Below are positions 16,691-26,007 of a stretch of DNA of 64,000 nucleotides, in pieces; positions within the stretch are counted from its first letter, which is position 1, and each line of letters opens with the position of its first letter. The stretch comes from Cytophagales bacterium (GTDB taxonomy: Bacteria > Bacteroidota > Bacteroidia > Cytophagales > Cyclobacteriaceae): the NCBI GenBank assembly GCA_033344775.1, contig JAWPMT010000002.1, positions 124,001 through 188,000 on the forward strand, in the 5' to 3' direction. A program made the translations under genes and the position numbers. The notes beneath the pieces are model-generated. The model was not told where the DNA came from and did no database searches. It was given only the letters and a program-made list of their open reading frames with translations.

Positions 16691-17579
16691 ATTTTGAGTT
16701 TATCTGGATCTTATCAGCAATTGACCGCTTAGTCTTCATGCTGATTGCCATTCACTCAAAAGAACAATTGACTGAATAAGAAAGGGTAAATAATTAGCGG
16801 AATTTACTTTTCTGTTGGTTTTTAGGGGCTTTTACTGTTCGATTTGGAGTTAGATACAGCCCCTTTTGTGGTTGTTTCCAAATGGTTTTTTGCATTGTTC
16901 TTTGTCTGCAGGTGATAACACCAGCAGAGGCTGGAGGGTAAATAATTAGAGGAATTTACCTTTCTGTTGTTCTTTGTCTGCTGGTGATAACACCAGCAGA
17001 GGCTGGAGTTCTTCTTCGGTAAATACTTCCGGATTTTCACCTTTGTGATCGTACTTGATGATCTTCCATGAGGGCTGATCAAAATTGGGAACGTCGCTGA
17101 CATAGACCTGATGACCTTCGGGTAGTGCAAATTTCATTGTTGTCGGAGGAGTTTCCTCTGAAGAACAAGCAATAAAAAAGGAGAGGAGATTAAAGAATAA
17201 AAACATCATTGACCTGTGATTTTCCGGTTTCATATTTTGAGTTTATCTGGATCATATCAGCAATTGACCGCCTGGTCTTCGTGCTGATTGCCATTCACTC
17301 AAAAGAACAATTGACTGAATAAGAAAGGGTAAATAATTAGCGGAATTTACCTTTCTGTTGGTTTTTAGGGCCTATTTAATGTTCGATTTGGCGTTAACGA
17401 CCACCTCATTTGGAGTCGTTTTCTTGCATTGTTCTTTGTCTGCAGGTGATAACACCAGCAGAGGCTGGTATTTAAAAGATTTTGTGAATTACCCTTTACC
17501 GCCTCGTTTGGAGTTATCTCCAAATGATTTTCTTGTATTGTCCTTTGGCTGAAGGTGATAACATCAGTGAAAGTGGAGA
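16468..17579. repeat. Mosaic tandem duplication of the lipoprotein gene's 5' end
   Basis: The block from 16468 to about 16890 is repeated from 17011 to about 17424 at a constant offset of 543 bp over its first 360 bases, with only scattered differences. A 39-bp sequence containing the hairpin CTGGTG-ATAA-CACCAG (or its CAGGTG variant) occurs at 16896-16934, 16968-17006 and 17430-17468, with a decayed copy at 17539-17576. A third short piece of the spacer (GGGTAAATAATTAGMGGAA) is also repeated. The structure fits unequal recombination between the short repeats. Confidence 0.85.
16946..17233 (-). pseudogene. Truncated second copy of the NHL lipoprotein gene
   Basis: 95 codons. The first 76 match the start of the 303-residue lipoprotein with few changes (MKPENHRSMM against MKPKNHWSMM; TTMKF against KTMKF), including signal peptide and lipobox. 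After EVFTEEEL the frame enters the repeat sequence and ends QPLLVLSPADKEQQKGKFL. No propeller blade is complete, so it should not fold as a propeller. It could still be secreted as a small lipoprotein, because signal and lipobox are intact. Confidence 0.75.
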
Positions 17580-18653
17580 TTATTTTTCTACTGCTTCTAA
17601 GTGCCTTTTTCTGAATTCGAGCGGTGATACACCAGTCTTTTGTTTGAAATATTTATTGAAAGAGACTTTGTTGTTGAAGCCGGAAGCGATCGCAATGCCC
17701 ATGATCTTTTCCTGATGTTTCGTCGGGTCTTGTAATAGCTGCATAGATTCTTCCACTCGCAATTCATTGATCAGTACACTGAAGGACTTACCCAAATGCT
17801 GATTCAGGGCCTGGGATATGTGATGCCGGGGAATCGACAGTTCCTTAGACAGCAAATCAATAGAATAGTCATTGTCCAGAAATCGACGTTGGACAACAAT
17901 ATGGTCAACGATTTCATCGCTGATGAGGTGTTCATGCGCTTTACTGAGTGAGCTTTTTTCATAGGATTGGCGGCTCCGCAATTGAATGGGTTTAAGTTGA
18001 TTGAGATAGGCTACTGAGAAAATACTGGCACTGATCATTACCGATAGCACATAGTCAATCTCAGGTGTGATCAGTGAGGTTAAAGCAAGTGCGGAGTATG
18101 CCAGACGTCCGCAGAAATACAGGACAAAAAGTAGGCTAATGGTTTTCAATAGCCGTTGTTCGCTTCTTAGAACCTGTAAGAACAACCAACCACCATAGCA
18201 TAAGAACTGCCCGTTTTCTACAGTCAGATAAACCAACCGGTACCAACGCTGTATTGGTGTATTTTGAGTTGCTGAAGTTCCTGTTTCTGATGTGGTCAGC
18301 GCTGTAATTAAGGCGATGGAAAAGAAAATCAAAAAGGGGAGGAAGTGCCAGCCTTGTTTTTTGTTGAATTGGAAAGTCGAGGATTGCAGGCTTTTAACAA
18401 AGCAGTAGATCATTGGCGCCAACAGAAAGTCTAACGTCCCTGCGATCAGGCCTATGCTGCGAAATCCGGTTTGATACAGCCCCTGCCAGAAAGCGATCCA
18501 ATGCAATAGGATCAGGGCGAATGTGCCAAATATCACCGCGAGTAATTTGAAGGCATGTCCTGCTTGATTTGATCGCCAAAAAACCAGCGAAAGCACAATG
18601 CCTTGTGCTGCAGCGGCGAAAAAAATCAAATGAACTACCTCATGGATTTGCAT
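17580..18653 (-). CDS. Membrane-bound AraC-family regulator
   Basis: 357 residues. The N-terminal 220 hold about seven hydrophobic spans (AAAAQGIVLSLVFW, LLAVIFGTFALILLHW, FLPFLIFFSIALITA and later ones). The C-terminal 100 are an AraC helix-turn-helix pair: DYSIDLLSKELSIPRHHISQ, IMGIAIASGFNNKVSFNKYF, then GVSPLEFRK. This is a common Bacteroidota design in which a sensor in the membrane controls transcription directly. Signal and targets unknown; the repeat-rich NHL lipoprotein genes downstream are on the same strand but are separated by the repeats. Confidence 0.85.
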   Translation of the reverse strand: MQIHEVVHLIFFAAAAQGIVLSLVFWRSNQAGHAFKLLAVIFGTFALILLHWIAFWQGLYQTGFRSIGLIAGTLDFLLAPMIYCFVKSLQSSTFQFNKKQGWHFLPFLIFFSIALITALTTSETGTSATQNTPIQRWYRLVYLTVENGQFLCYGGWLFLQVLRSEQRLLKTISLLFVLYFCGRLAYSALALTSLITPEIDYVLSVMISASIFSVAYLNQLKPIQLRSRQSYEKSSLSKAHEHLISDEIVDHIVVQRRFLDNDYSIDLLSKELSIPRHHISQALNQHLGKSFSVLINELRVEESMQLLQDPTKHQEKIMGIAIASGFNNKVSFNKYFKQKTGVSPLEFRKRHLEAVEK

Positions 18654-18707
18654 GTGCCATTCTCTTCATTGACTACTTACTTGAATCGACTATGAATGCT
18701 CGAATAC

Positions 18708-18828
18708 CGTCATTGCGAGGCCAGATTATAACAAAACTGCTATAGGCCGAAGCAATCTTAATTAGGTTTATTAAAGACTGCCGCACCTGTCCTGCCGCTT
18801 ATCCCGCACAAGCAGGTTCGCAGTGACG
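18708..18828. repeat. Palindromic dispersed element with CGTCATTGCGA ends
   Basis: Starts CGTCATTGCGA (18708-18718) and ends TCGCAGTGACG (18818-18828). It shares these ends with the element at 6728-6857, while the interior (GCCGAAGCAATCTT and a GC-rich part) differs. Non-coding. The plus-strand frame at 18840-19037 has no protein-like character. Confidence 0.6.
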
Positions 18829-18990
18829 ATAGGGACGGTTTGGAGTATTCGCTTATCGAACTCAGACTACTAAGATCAGCAATATCAAGCAAGAATAATT
18901 GTCTTTTGGTGATAGATTTTAGTGATCGTAAAACTCACCTATATGAAATTACAATTACAAGACGGGTTACCCCCTTGATAATGCTTAGTA

Positions 18991-19016
18991 CAAAAAAAGA
19001 GGGCACCAGGCCCTCT
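18991..19016 (-). terminator. Intrinsic terminator of the T9SS cargo gene
   Basis: On the minus strand AGAGGGC...GCCCTCT pairs around a 5-base loop and is followed by a run of seven T. It lies 25 bp after the stop at 19041. Confidence 0.8.
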
Positions 19017-19040
19017 ATTCTCTCAACTATTGGATAGCTC

Positions 19041-20168
19041 TTAATTACTGATTCTGGTTTTAGTTGTGGTTACTTCGCCATTGCTGCGAATGGTTTTTAC
19101 CACATATATGTCATTGGATAGGCCTTGCATCGCTACTTCTACTCCTTTAGGAGTGAGTGACTCAACTACTTCTCCACCCATGTTGTAGATGATTACCTTT
19201 TCTACGTCTTCATAATAAGGCACAATTAGTTTATTGACCCCTTGAGCAGAGATAAGTACCGGATCAATTACTTCTTCCCATTCTGCCGCACGACCTGGCG
19301 TGCCACTAACGGTAATAAATTTGCTTCTGACCGAGGATTGTCCACATGAATTTTTTGCATAAACATATAATGTTCCTCCTCCCATTCCGGAGGAAGTGTT
19401 AACAAAAACAGTCTTGCTCGCATTAAAACCGCTACCTAATGAGAATGGGCCTGTCACGGACCATTCCCACCATCTATTAGCGTTTCCTGCACTTCCTGGG
19501 TAGATACTATACGTTGAATAATCACCATAACTTGAACCCACACTTGACGGACCGGCAATATTGCCGAATATGGATGGGCTGGGAATGTTGACCGTTCTGC
19601 TTACCGGATTAGAAGGGCATGCACCATTGCCGATGACAGTTCCGGTGATACTGCATGAGCCATTGTATGGCTGAATTACAACGGAAGGACCAGTGGTTGA
19701 TCCAATAATGGAGCCTCCAGTCACTGTCCAGGAATAATTCGATGCGTTTGCCGCACTTGTACTCATGGTGTATCTGTGATGCTGAGAATAACCAAGAGAT
19801 ATAGGACTAGGTGTCCCGACTGTGGGGTTCAGTGGGGCAATAGTGACTGTCTCAGTAAAACTAGCACTGTTTCCATTCCACGTGTAATTAATGGTCATGC
19901 TTGTGGTTCTTATACCACAATTGGCCTGTGAGAATTGCACCGTAACTCCCGCTAGATTCGGGGTGTCCTCTTGCTCTACATTAAATCCAGTAATAAAATT
20001 TCCGGATACTGAAGTGATCACAAGTGTTCCGCTAACGGCGCCCAATGAGTACAGTTGCTCATCATCAACATTAGTAAAATCACCGCCCAGACAAACCACT
20101 CCTTGGCATTGTCCATTTGCCTGCATACTCAATGCAATGACAAAAAATAAGAGTAATAGCTTTTTCAT
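19041..20168 (-). CDS. Secreted PKD-like protein with type IX sorting domain
   Basis: 375 residues. Signal peptide MKKLLLLFFVIALSMQANG. The middle is rich in Ser, Gly, Thr with PKD-like blocks (ASNYSWTVTGGSIIGSTTG, NRWWEWSVTGPF) and several Cys. The last 75 residues form a type A T9SS C-terminal domain: NKLIVPYY, VEKVIIYNMGGEVVESL, GLSNDIYVVKTIRSNGE and a final basic tail. It is therefore probably exported through the outer membrane and attached to the surface. No catalytic domain; adhesion or matrix role is only a guess. Confidence 0.75.
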   Translation of the reverse strand: MKKLLLLFFVIALSMQANGQCQGVVCLGGDFTNVDDEQLYSLGAVSGTLVITSVSGNFITGFNVEQEDTPNLAGVTVQFSQANCGIRTTSMTINYTWNGNSASFTETVTIAPLNPTVGTPSPISLGYSQHHRYTMSTSAANASNYSWTVTGGSIIGSTTGPSVVIQPYNGSCSITGTVIGNGACPSNPVSRTVNIPSPSIFGNIAGPSSVGSSYGDYSTYSIYPGSAGNANRWWEWSVTGPFSLGSGFNASKTVFVNTSSGMGGGTLYVYAKNSCGQSSVRSKFITVSGTPGRAAEWEEVIDPVLISAQGVNKLIVPYYEDVEKVIIYNMGGEVVESLTPKGVEVAMQGLSNDIYVVKTIRSNGEVTTTKTRISN

Positions 20169-20327
20169 TAGAAATTCGTTTTGTTTTTATAAGATAATTG
20201 TTTCAGGGTTGCGTAGTTGAGACCACAACCTTACTTGAAAGATACAAAAATTTCTTAGAATAACACATACATATATCAACTGTGTTTTAATTATCAATTG
20301 ATCATAACGATTTTGATAATCCATTTA

Positions 20328-20861
20328 TCATAATGCATATTTGAGCAACTCCAGATAAGGATCTCCTTCAATGCCTAGTAGTTGTGCGAACGCTATTTCT
20401 GTCGAGAAGCCTTGTTCCTTTAATTCGATTACTTGTTTTTTGAAAGACGGTCCTTTCTGTTGCAGTGTCTCATACTCTTTGACCATGTGCCGGTAAGCCA
20501 TTTGTTCGATCACAGGAAGAGCCTGGCCGAAGATCTCTATTTCGTATGCCTCTTGTCGGAAGTTGATAATAATCGTTGGTAATCCCTGTTTCTTCGTTTT
20601 TCGAATCACAAATCCGGCATGGTGATTGTACCGCGTCATGATCAATTTTTCGAAAGCTGGTTCATCCTTTACTTCACAGATCACATCCAAATCACTGCTA
20701 GAGATGTCGACCTCAATGGGAATGGTTCCGGTCAAGACTGGATCGAAAGGAGCCAATGTGGCAAATATCTCCAATTTCTGAAGTGTATTGTACGCATGTT
20801 GCTGTCGATTATTTCCCATTTGCAAATAGGAGGGATCTTTAAAATTAGTGATCATCTTCAA
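20328..20861 (-). CDS. DUF4269 family protein
   Basis: 177 residues, soluble. The blocks LAPFDPVLTGTIPIEVDIS and SSDLDVICEV resemble the GxxP..IDxxxSDLD pattern of DUF4269 proteins, whose DLD acidic pair is reminiscent of nucleotidyltransferases. EAYEIEIFGQALPV and YRHMVKEYETL are further family blocks. Function not established. Monocistronic; divergent from the amidohydrolase gene with a 69-bp gap. Confidence 0.8.
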   Translation of the reverse strand: MKMITNFKDPSYLQMGNNRQQHAYNTLQKLEIFATLAPFDPVLTGTIPIEVDISSSDLDVICEVKDEPAFEKLIMTRYNHHAGFVIRKTKKQGLPTIIINFRQEAYEIEIFGQALPVIEQMAYRHMVKEYETLQQKGPSFKKQVIELKEQGFSTEIAFAQLLGIEGDPYLELLKYAL

Positions 20862-20930
20862 CGGGTATGGAAAATGTTGCGTTACAAATTCATACTTTAG
20901 TACCTTCTAACCCGGAAATTAACGAATTCG

Positions 20931-22640
20931 ATGAAAGCTCGCCTCCTTCTACTCACCTTGCTGCCTTTTTACTTGTTTGGACAATCCACAGTCATTAAAG
21001 ATGTAAACCTGTTGGATGTAGAAAAACGCAAGGTGCTGAAAAATATGTCCGTGAAAATCACCGATGGTAAGATTACTCAGATGGACCAGCTTAAGAAAAT
21101 GAGCATTGACACGGGAGATTCGATCATAGACGGAACCGGGAAGTATCTCATCCCTGGTTTGATGGATACACATATTCATTTTTTTCAGTCCGGTGGTATT
21201 TACACCCGACCGGATGCCTTGGATTTGACCCATGTATTTTCTTATGAGGAGGAAATTCAATTTGCCAAAGACAATGCGGTGGACTACTTGAAGCGATATT
21301 TACGAAATGGCATCACGACAGTGATGGATGTAGGTGGTCCACTTTGGAATTATGAGGTAAGAGATTCGTTGGCAGAAAATTCCCTTTCACCAAATGTGTT
21401 GGTGACCGGCCCTCTTTTTTCCATGGTATCACGCCCGCAACTGGATAAAGGAGACCCACCGATCATACAAGTCACTACCAAAGAAGAAGTATTACAGCTA
21501 TTCAATCAACAATTACCCTACCGACCTGACTTCATGAAAGTATGGTATGTGGTAACGCCGGATCTTCCTGCTGAAAAATCATATCCATTGGTTGCCTATC
21601 TCGGAGAGTTGTGCCGAGAAAATAACTTGAAGCTAGCCGTTCACGCGACCCAATTGGAAACAGCTAAGCTCGCAGTGAAAGCAGGTGCCAACATACTGGT
21701 ACATAGTATCGATGATGTATTGATACCGCAGGAATTCATTAGTGAGATGAAAAAGAAACAAGTCACCTATATCCCTACCATGATCGTGGGTGATGGCTAT
21801 TTCAAAACCTTCACCGGAGTAATGGATCATCATCCACAGGATCTTAAGTGGGCTAACCCCGCCGCTTATAATAGCCTTCTGGACCCAAACAAACTGGACA
21901 AGAGTGCCTGGCCCGAAAGACTGAAAGTGCTGTATGGTTTGAAAAGACCTGCCAGATTAGAACAACAAGACTCCATCATGAGGGTCAATCTCAGAAACGT
22001 TTTTAATGGGGGTGTTAATGTGGCAACAGGTACGGACGCTGGAAATATTGGTACCATGCATGCTTCCTCTTATTTGCCTGAATTGGAAGCCATGAGTAAG
22101 TCCGAATTGTCCATTTGGGATTTATTGGTAAGCAGTACCATCAACGCAGCCAAAGGATTTTCATTGGATGCTCGGCTAGGATCAATTAAAGTCGGAAAAG
22201 AAGCAGATCTGGTTTTGTTGGGTGCCGATCCATTGCAAGACTTGCAGCACCTCAATGCCATTGAATGGGTCATGAAAGGTGGAGAATTACTCACTCCCGA
22301 TAAGATTTTAGTAGAAAGTCCTGCGCAGATTGTTCAAAGACAAGTCAATGCCTATAATGCCCGGGATATTGATGCTTTTCTTGATACTTATAGCGCTGAT
22401 GTAAAAGTGTATAATGAGAAAGGTGAAATGACCCTGAAAGGTCATGCAAAAATGCGGGAACGATATGGGCTCATGTTCGAAAGGGTGACGAACTTGTATT
22501 GTGAAATTGTCAATCGTATTGTCATCAATAACAAGGTGATTGATCAGGAAAAGGTTCGCTTCAACGATAATTCTCTGGAGGCGGTGGCCATATATGAAGT
22601 GACCGATGGAAAAATATCAAAAGTGACTTTTGTTCGTTAG
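20931..22640 (+). CDS. Exported amidohydrolase fused to an NTF2-like domain
   Basis: 569 residues. Signal peptide MKARLLLLTLLPFYLFGQ. Residues about 20-460 are a metal-dependent amidohydrolase: DTHIHF (first His pair), FMKVWY (candidate carboxylated Lys), LAVHATQ and LVHSIDD (further His) and GTDAGN (Asp), with the typical KVGKEADLVLLGADPLQD before the end of the barrel. Residues about 468-569 are a SnoaL/NTF2-like domain (QVNAYNARDIDAFLDTYSAD, ITDGK-like end). Related enzymes act on imidazolonepropionate-like or dipeptide substrates; here the location should be periplasmic. The two-domain fusion is unusual. Confidence 0.85.
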   Translation: MKARLLLLTLLPFYLFGQSTVIKDVNLLDVEKRKVLKNMSVKITDGKITQMDQLKKMSIDTGDSIIDGTGKYLIPGLMDTHIHFFQSGGIYTRPDALDLTHVFSYEEEIQFAKDNAVDYLKRYLRNGITTVMDVGGPLWNYEVRDSLAENSLSPNVLVTGPLFSMVSRPQLDKGDPPIIQVTTKEEVLQLFNQQLPYRPDFMKVWYVVTPDLPAEKSYPLVAYLGELCRENNLKLAVHATQLETAKLAVKAGANILVHSIDDVLIPQEFISEMKKKQVTYIPTMIVGDGYFKTFTGVMDHHPQDLKWANPAAYNSLLDPNKLDKSAWPERLKVLYGLKRPARLEQQDSIMRVNLRNVFNGGVNVATGTDAGNIGTMHASSYLPELEAMSKSELSIWDLLVSSTINAAKGFSLDARLGSIKVGKEADLVLLGADPLQDLQHLNAIEWVMKGGELLTPDKILVESPAQIVQRQVNAYNARDIDAFLDTYSADVKVYNEKGEMTLKGHAKMRERYGLMFERVTNLYCEIVNRIVINNKVIDQEKVRFNDNSLEAVAIYEVTDGKISKVTFVR

Positions 22641-22812
22641 ATAAAAATCACCGAAAGTTATCACAAAACAATGATCAGATCAGCCTCTTTGTCTTTTTAG
22701 CACTGCTGGTAAGCCCTCTTTAGAGACAACATAAAATAACCGCCTTGCAGCGTCAGAAGCGGGAATCCTTATTTTCCGATTGGGATGATGGCAACGAATG
22801 CCGTTCATTGTG

Positions 22813-23931
22813 CTAGGCAAAGACCTCCGTTTTCGTATCAGGAAGTTCATCGTATTTGCCTAACAATCGCAGCAGCTTAAAATGTTCGTAAACAGCCTTG
22901 CCAAAAGAACCCTGACAATGGTACGGAAGCCCGAATTCCTCTGCAGTAGATTTTACAATCGATGAAATTTTCGGGTAGTGTACGTGGCAAATGTTTGGGA
23001 ATAAATGGTGTTCAACCTGAAAGTTGAGCGATCCATAAAACCAGGAAAAGAATGGGCTGTTGGTCGCGTAGTTAGTGGTCGTGTGTAGTTGATGAACCAG
23101 CCAATTTTCGTCAATCTCTGGGTTTTCAGTTTCAATAACATCCAGGTCAGAGACCAAATGTGCTGTTTGGAAGATGAGGCTTAGTGTTAGACCCGTTACG
23201 ATCAGCATAGTAGCCAACATGAGTACGGCCCATCCAATGCTGATGCCTAATACAAGTACCGGAACACCTATAAAAAATGTGTGAAATAGCAACTTGCGGA
23301 AGGCAATGCCAGCGACAGTTATCCAAAACGAACGACCTCCCTCAACAAGTTTAAGTTTTCGATACTTAAACATTTTGATGAAATCCTTGGCAGTCGCCCA
23401 AATGATGATTGGTATGCTATACAGTATGACGACATAGATGTGCTGAAACCGATGAAACCACTTTCGGGGTTGATTCTGGGTCATGCGCAACAAAAATCTC
23501 ACTTCTATATCTTCGTCAGCGTGTTCGATATTCGTATAAGTGTGATGTAATACATTGTGCTGTATCTTCCAGGTGAGTGGCTCCACACCGATAATCAATG
23601 GAAAAATGTGCATCCAGCGATTGATATCCTTGTCTTTGCTATAGGAGCCATGAATTACATCGTGCATTACATTAGTGCCGATGAATGCCTGGCCCAAACC
23701 TAATAAGGCCCATAAGACAAAAAGGAGAGGGATGCTGGTGATTCCACTAAAAAGGATGGAAACATAGATGCCTACATAAAAGATTAAAGCTATTGCTGAT
23801 TTAACCTTCATGGTTTGGTTGGCATTTCTAGAGATATTTTGATCTCTAAAATATCCATTTACCCGAGATCTAAGCGTTTCTGCAAAATCCCGGGAATGGG
23901 TATTTGAAAAGGTGTAATGAATCATGAGCAC
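22813..23931 (-). CDS. Membrane fatty acid desaturase (acyl-lipid, front-end type)
   Basis: 372 residues with four or more membrane spans and the three His boxes of membrane desaturases: HDVIH near residue 90, HNVLHH near 124 and QVEHHLFP near 305. The QxxHH third box is the form found in linoleoyl-CoA/acyl-lipid delta-6 type desaturases. It would introduce a double bond into membrane fatty acids using di-iron and O2. No cytochrome b5 domain is fused. Stand-alone gene; position specificity cannot be inferred. The start could also be 3 codons later at a second Met. Confidence 0.88.
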   Translation of the reverse strand: MLMIHYTFSNTHSRDFAETLRSRVNGYFRDQNISRNANQTMKVKSAIALIFYVGIYVSILFSGITSIPLLFVLWALLGLGQAFIGTNVMHDVIHGSYSKDKDINRWMHIFPLIIGVEPLTWKIQHNVLHHTYTNIEHADEDIEVRFLLRMTQNQPRKWFHRFQHIYVVILYSIPIIIWATAKDFIKMFKYRKLKLVEGGRSFWITVAGIAFRKLLFHTFFIGVPVLVLGISIGWAVLMLATMLIVTGLTLSLIFQTAHLVSDLDVIETENPEIDENWLVHQLHTTTNYATNSPFFSWFYGSLNFQVEHHLFPNICHVHYPKISSIVKSTAEEFGLPYHCQGSFGKAVYEHFKLLRLLGKYDELPDTKTEVFA

Positions 23932-24024
23932 AAGTCATGCCGATGTGATTTTAATATGGGACTAAACCTTGAAATCGGCGACAAGCTTACTCCTGATTTG
24001 AAAAGATATCTGGAAGTAAACAAA

Positions 24025-24414
24025 TTATGCTTCTTCTGGCTCCTCTGAAGTCTCTTCAGTGGCCGTTTCTACCGGTTCGCAACTGACCTGGATTTTGAAG
24101 TTCTTATCCATTTCAAAGCGATAGGCAGCTTCCTGGGTTAATTGCTGAGACTTTTGTGATTGCTGCAAAACAGCAAGTAGGTCCAATCCTGCAACATTGA
24201 CTTTTTTCTCGCTATTATTTCGGTTTTGAAAGATTTTCAAAGCGAAACTATAACCAGTGGTTTTTTTATTGTTGACGTCAATAAATTCGTGACTGGAAAG
24301 GTCATAGGTCTGTGGGCCTTTTGAAGAAGAGGCAACCATCAAATTAAGGAGTACGGGGCGATACTTCTGCCAAATGTGTGTGTATTTTCCGGCACTCGCG
24401 TTAGATGCTGACAT
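24025..24414 (-). CDS. Conserved-looking hypothetical protein
   Basis: 129 residues, no signal or membrane span. N-terminal half KYTHIWQKYRPVLLNLMVAS and TYDLSSHEFIDVNNKKTTGY, then a helical Gln-rich part (LLAVLQQSQKSQQL) and an acidic tail ending EEPEEA. Not assigned to any family I recognise. Codon use resembles its neighbours, so it is probably a native gene. Confidence 0.6.
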   Translation of the reverse strand: MSASNASAGKYTHIWQKYRPVLLNLMVASSSKGPQTYDLSSHEFIDVNNKKTTGYSFALKIFQNRNNSEKKVNVAGLDLLAVLQQSQKSQQLTQEAAYRFEMDKNFKIQVSCEPVETATEETSEEPEEA

Positions 24415-24579
24415 GTTAAGTTTTACTATGTTTAATTCAAATACCTAACAGTCAAGAGATGAATAGCACAAAAAGACCTGAGTCTTTTCACTCCAGGAAT
24501 TATCAAACGAACGGATAGGTAGTAGTACTGCTGCAAAGGTAAGCGATTTTATTGCCCGGTAAAGTAAGTCTCCTAAAGG

Positions 24580-25884
24580 TTAAGTGCCGAGGCCTTGTTT
24601 ATAGGTTGAAATTGCCCTTTCCCGGGCTAATTTATGATCCACAATTGGTTTTGGATAATCCAATGATTGAAACTCTGGCACCCACCGCCGGACATAATTG
24701 AGCTTTGGGTCAAATTTTTCTGTTTGTATGTATGGGTTGAATACCCGGAAATAGGGGGCAGCATCTACTCCCGTACCTGCAGCCCATTGCCATCCGCCGT
24801 TATTGGAAGCCAACTCGAAATCGAGCAACTTTTCTGCAAAATAGGCTTCACCCCATGACCAGTGGATCAGTAAATGCTTCGTTAGAAAACTCGCCACGAT
24901 CATGCGGACGCGGTTGTGCATGAAGCCTGTAGCATTCAATTCCCGCATGCCGGCATCTACGATAGGATACCCCGTATTTCCATCGCACCACTGCTGAAAT
25001 TCCTTTTCATCATTACGCCACTCAATACCATCGTACTTGCGACTGAAATTATGATCCACCACCGCTGGAAAATGCCAAAGAATTGTCTGGTAGAAGTCGC
25101 GCCAGATGAGCTCATTCAGGAATTTTTCGTTTACATCTTTGGTCTGTCGTACGAGCGCCCGGAGACTAGTTGTCCCAAATCTCAGGTGCAGCCCAATTCT
25201 GGAGGTTCCTTTGATCGCTGGAATATCTCTTGTTTCATGGTACTTGCCAATCACTTTTAAGTCTGGTACACGATCAGGTATGGGAATATCCGACGCTTGA
25301 AAACCAAAAGAAGACAATTCAGGAATCGCTTTTGCGGGGGTCTTATGCCAGTTTTGCGTACTAACGGAAGGATACTCCTGTATTTGTTCCGCAGTAAGTT
25401 TTAGTTTCCATTGCTTGCTGTAAGGCGTGTAGACAGTGTACGGCTTGCCATCCGCTTTGACCACCTCACTTTTCTCGAAGATTACATGGTCTTTTTTGGC
25501 CTTGAAAGTGATGCCATACTCGCTGAGGAGGTCATAGATGGCTTTGTCTCGCTCTCGCGCATAAGGTTCATAGTCTTTATTGGCGTATACACGACCTATG
25601 TCATAGTCTTCTAAAAGTTGTTTCCAGACCTGCTTTGGCGTCCCGATGCGTACATCCAGCGTAGTGCCATGCTCTTGAAGAACTTGCTGCAACCGATGTA
25701 ATTCCTGGTGAAGGAAATGTACCCGGGCATCTTTCTTATCATTCAGCTTGTCAAGAATATTGCGATCGAAAATGAAGATAGGTTGAACAGGAAAATCAGC
25801 ACTGAGGGCCTCAAAAAGTCCGTGATTGTCTTCTAGTCGCAAATCTCTTCTAAACCAGAAGATGGAAATTTTGGATCTTGTCAT
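24580..25884 (-). CDS. phrB: Deoxyribodipyrimidine photo-lyase (class I)
   Basis: 434 residues from the Met at 25884, which precedes SKISIFWFRRDLRLEDNHGL; an ATG four codons upstream is an alternative. N-terminal Rossmann-like antenna domain, then the FAD-binding domain with HNRVRMIVASFLTKHLLIHW, GEAYFAEKLLDFELASNNGGW and AAPYFRVFNP. These are the DNA photolyase class I signatures, including the NGGWQW flavin and DNA contacts. It repairs cyclobutane pyrimidine dimers with blue light. Cryptochrome function cannot be excluded but the length and motifs fit a repair enzyme. Confidence 0.92.
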   Translation of the reverse strand: MTRSKISIFWFRRDLRLEDNHGLFEALSADFPVQPIFIFDRNILDKLNDKKDARVHFLHQELHRLQQVLQEHGTTLDVRIGTPKQVWKQLLEDYDIGRVYANKDYEPYARERDKAIYDLLSEYGITFKAKKDHVIFEKSEVVKADGKPYTVYTPYSKQWKLKLTAEQIQEYPSVSTQNWHKTPAKAIPELSSFGFQASDIPIPDRVPDLKVIGKYHETRDIPAIKGTSRIGLHLRFGTTSLRALVRQTKDVNEKFLNELIWRDFYQTILWHFPAVVDHNFSRKYDGIEWRNDEKEFQQWCDGNTGYPIVDAGMRELNATGFMHNRVRMIVASFLTKHLLIHWSWGEAYFAEKLLDFELASNNGGWQWAAGTGVDAAPYFRVFNPYIQTEKFDPKLNYVRRWVPEFQSLDYPKPIVDHKLARERAISTYKQGLGT

Positions 25885-26007
25885 CTTGTCTACCAACTTC
25901 GCAGGTCGGTCCTTTGTTCATCTTTCTTTCAATCAAATTCATGGATTTTTATTGATCGAAGTTACTTTGTCGTCGATTCCTGCTATTTTCACAAAAACAC
26001 CTGGCCC

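Noticed and set aside
16822-17130. Minus-strand 102-codon frame with repeated SSLCWCYH segments
   Set aside because: It is a translation of the duplicated hairpin repeats in a shifted frame; no signal, no family.
17358-17715. Two plus-strand frames of about 64 codons
   Set aside because: They are antisense to the duplicated region and the AraC gene end.
18840-19037. Plus-strand 65-codon frame
   Set aside because: It lies between a dispersed repeat and a terminator and shows no coding features.
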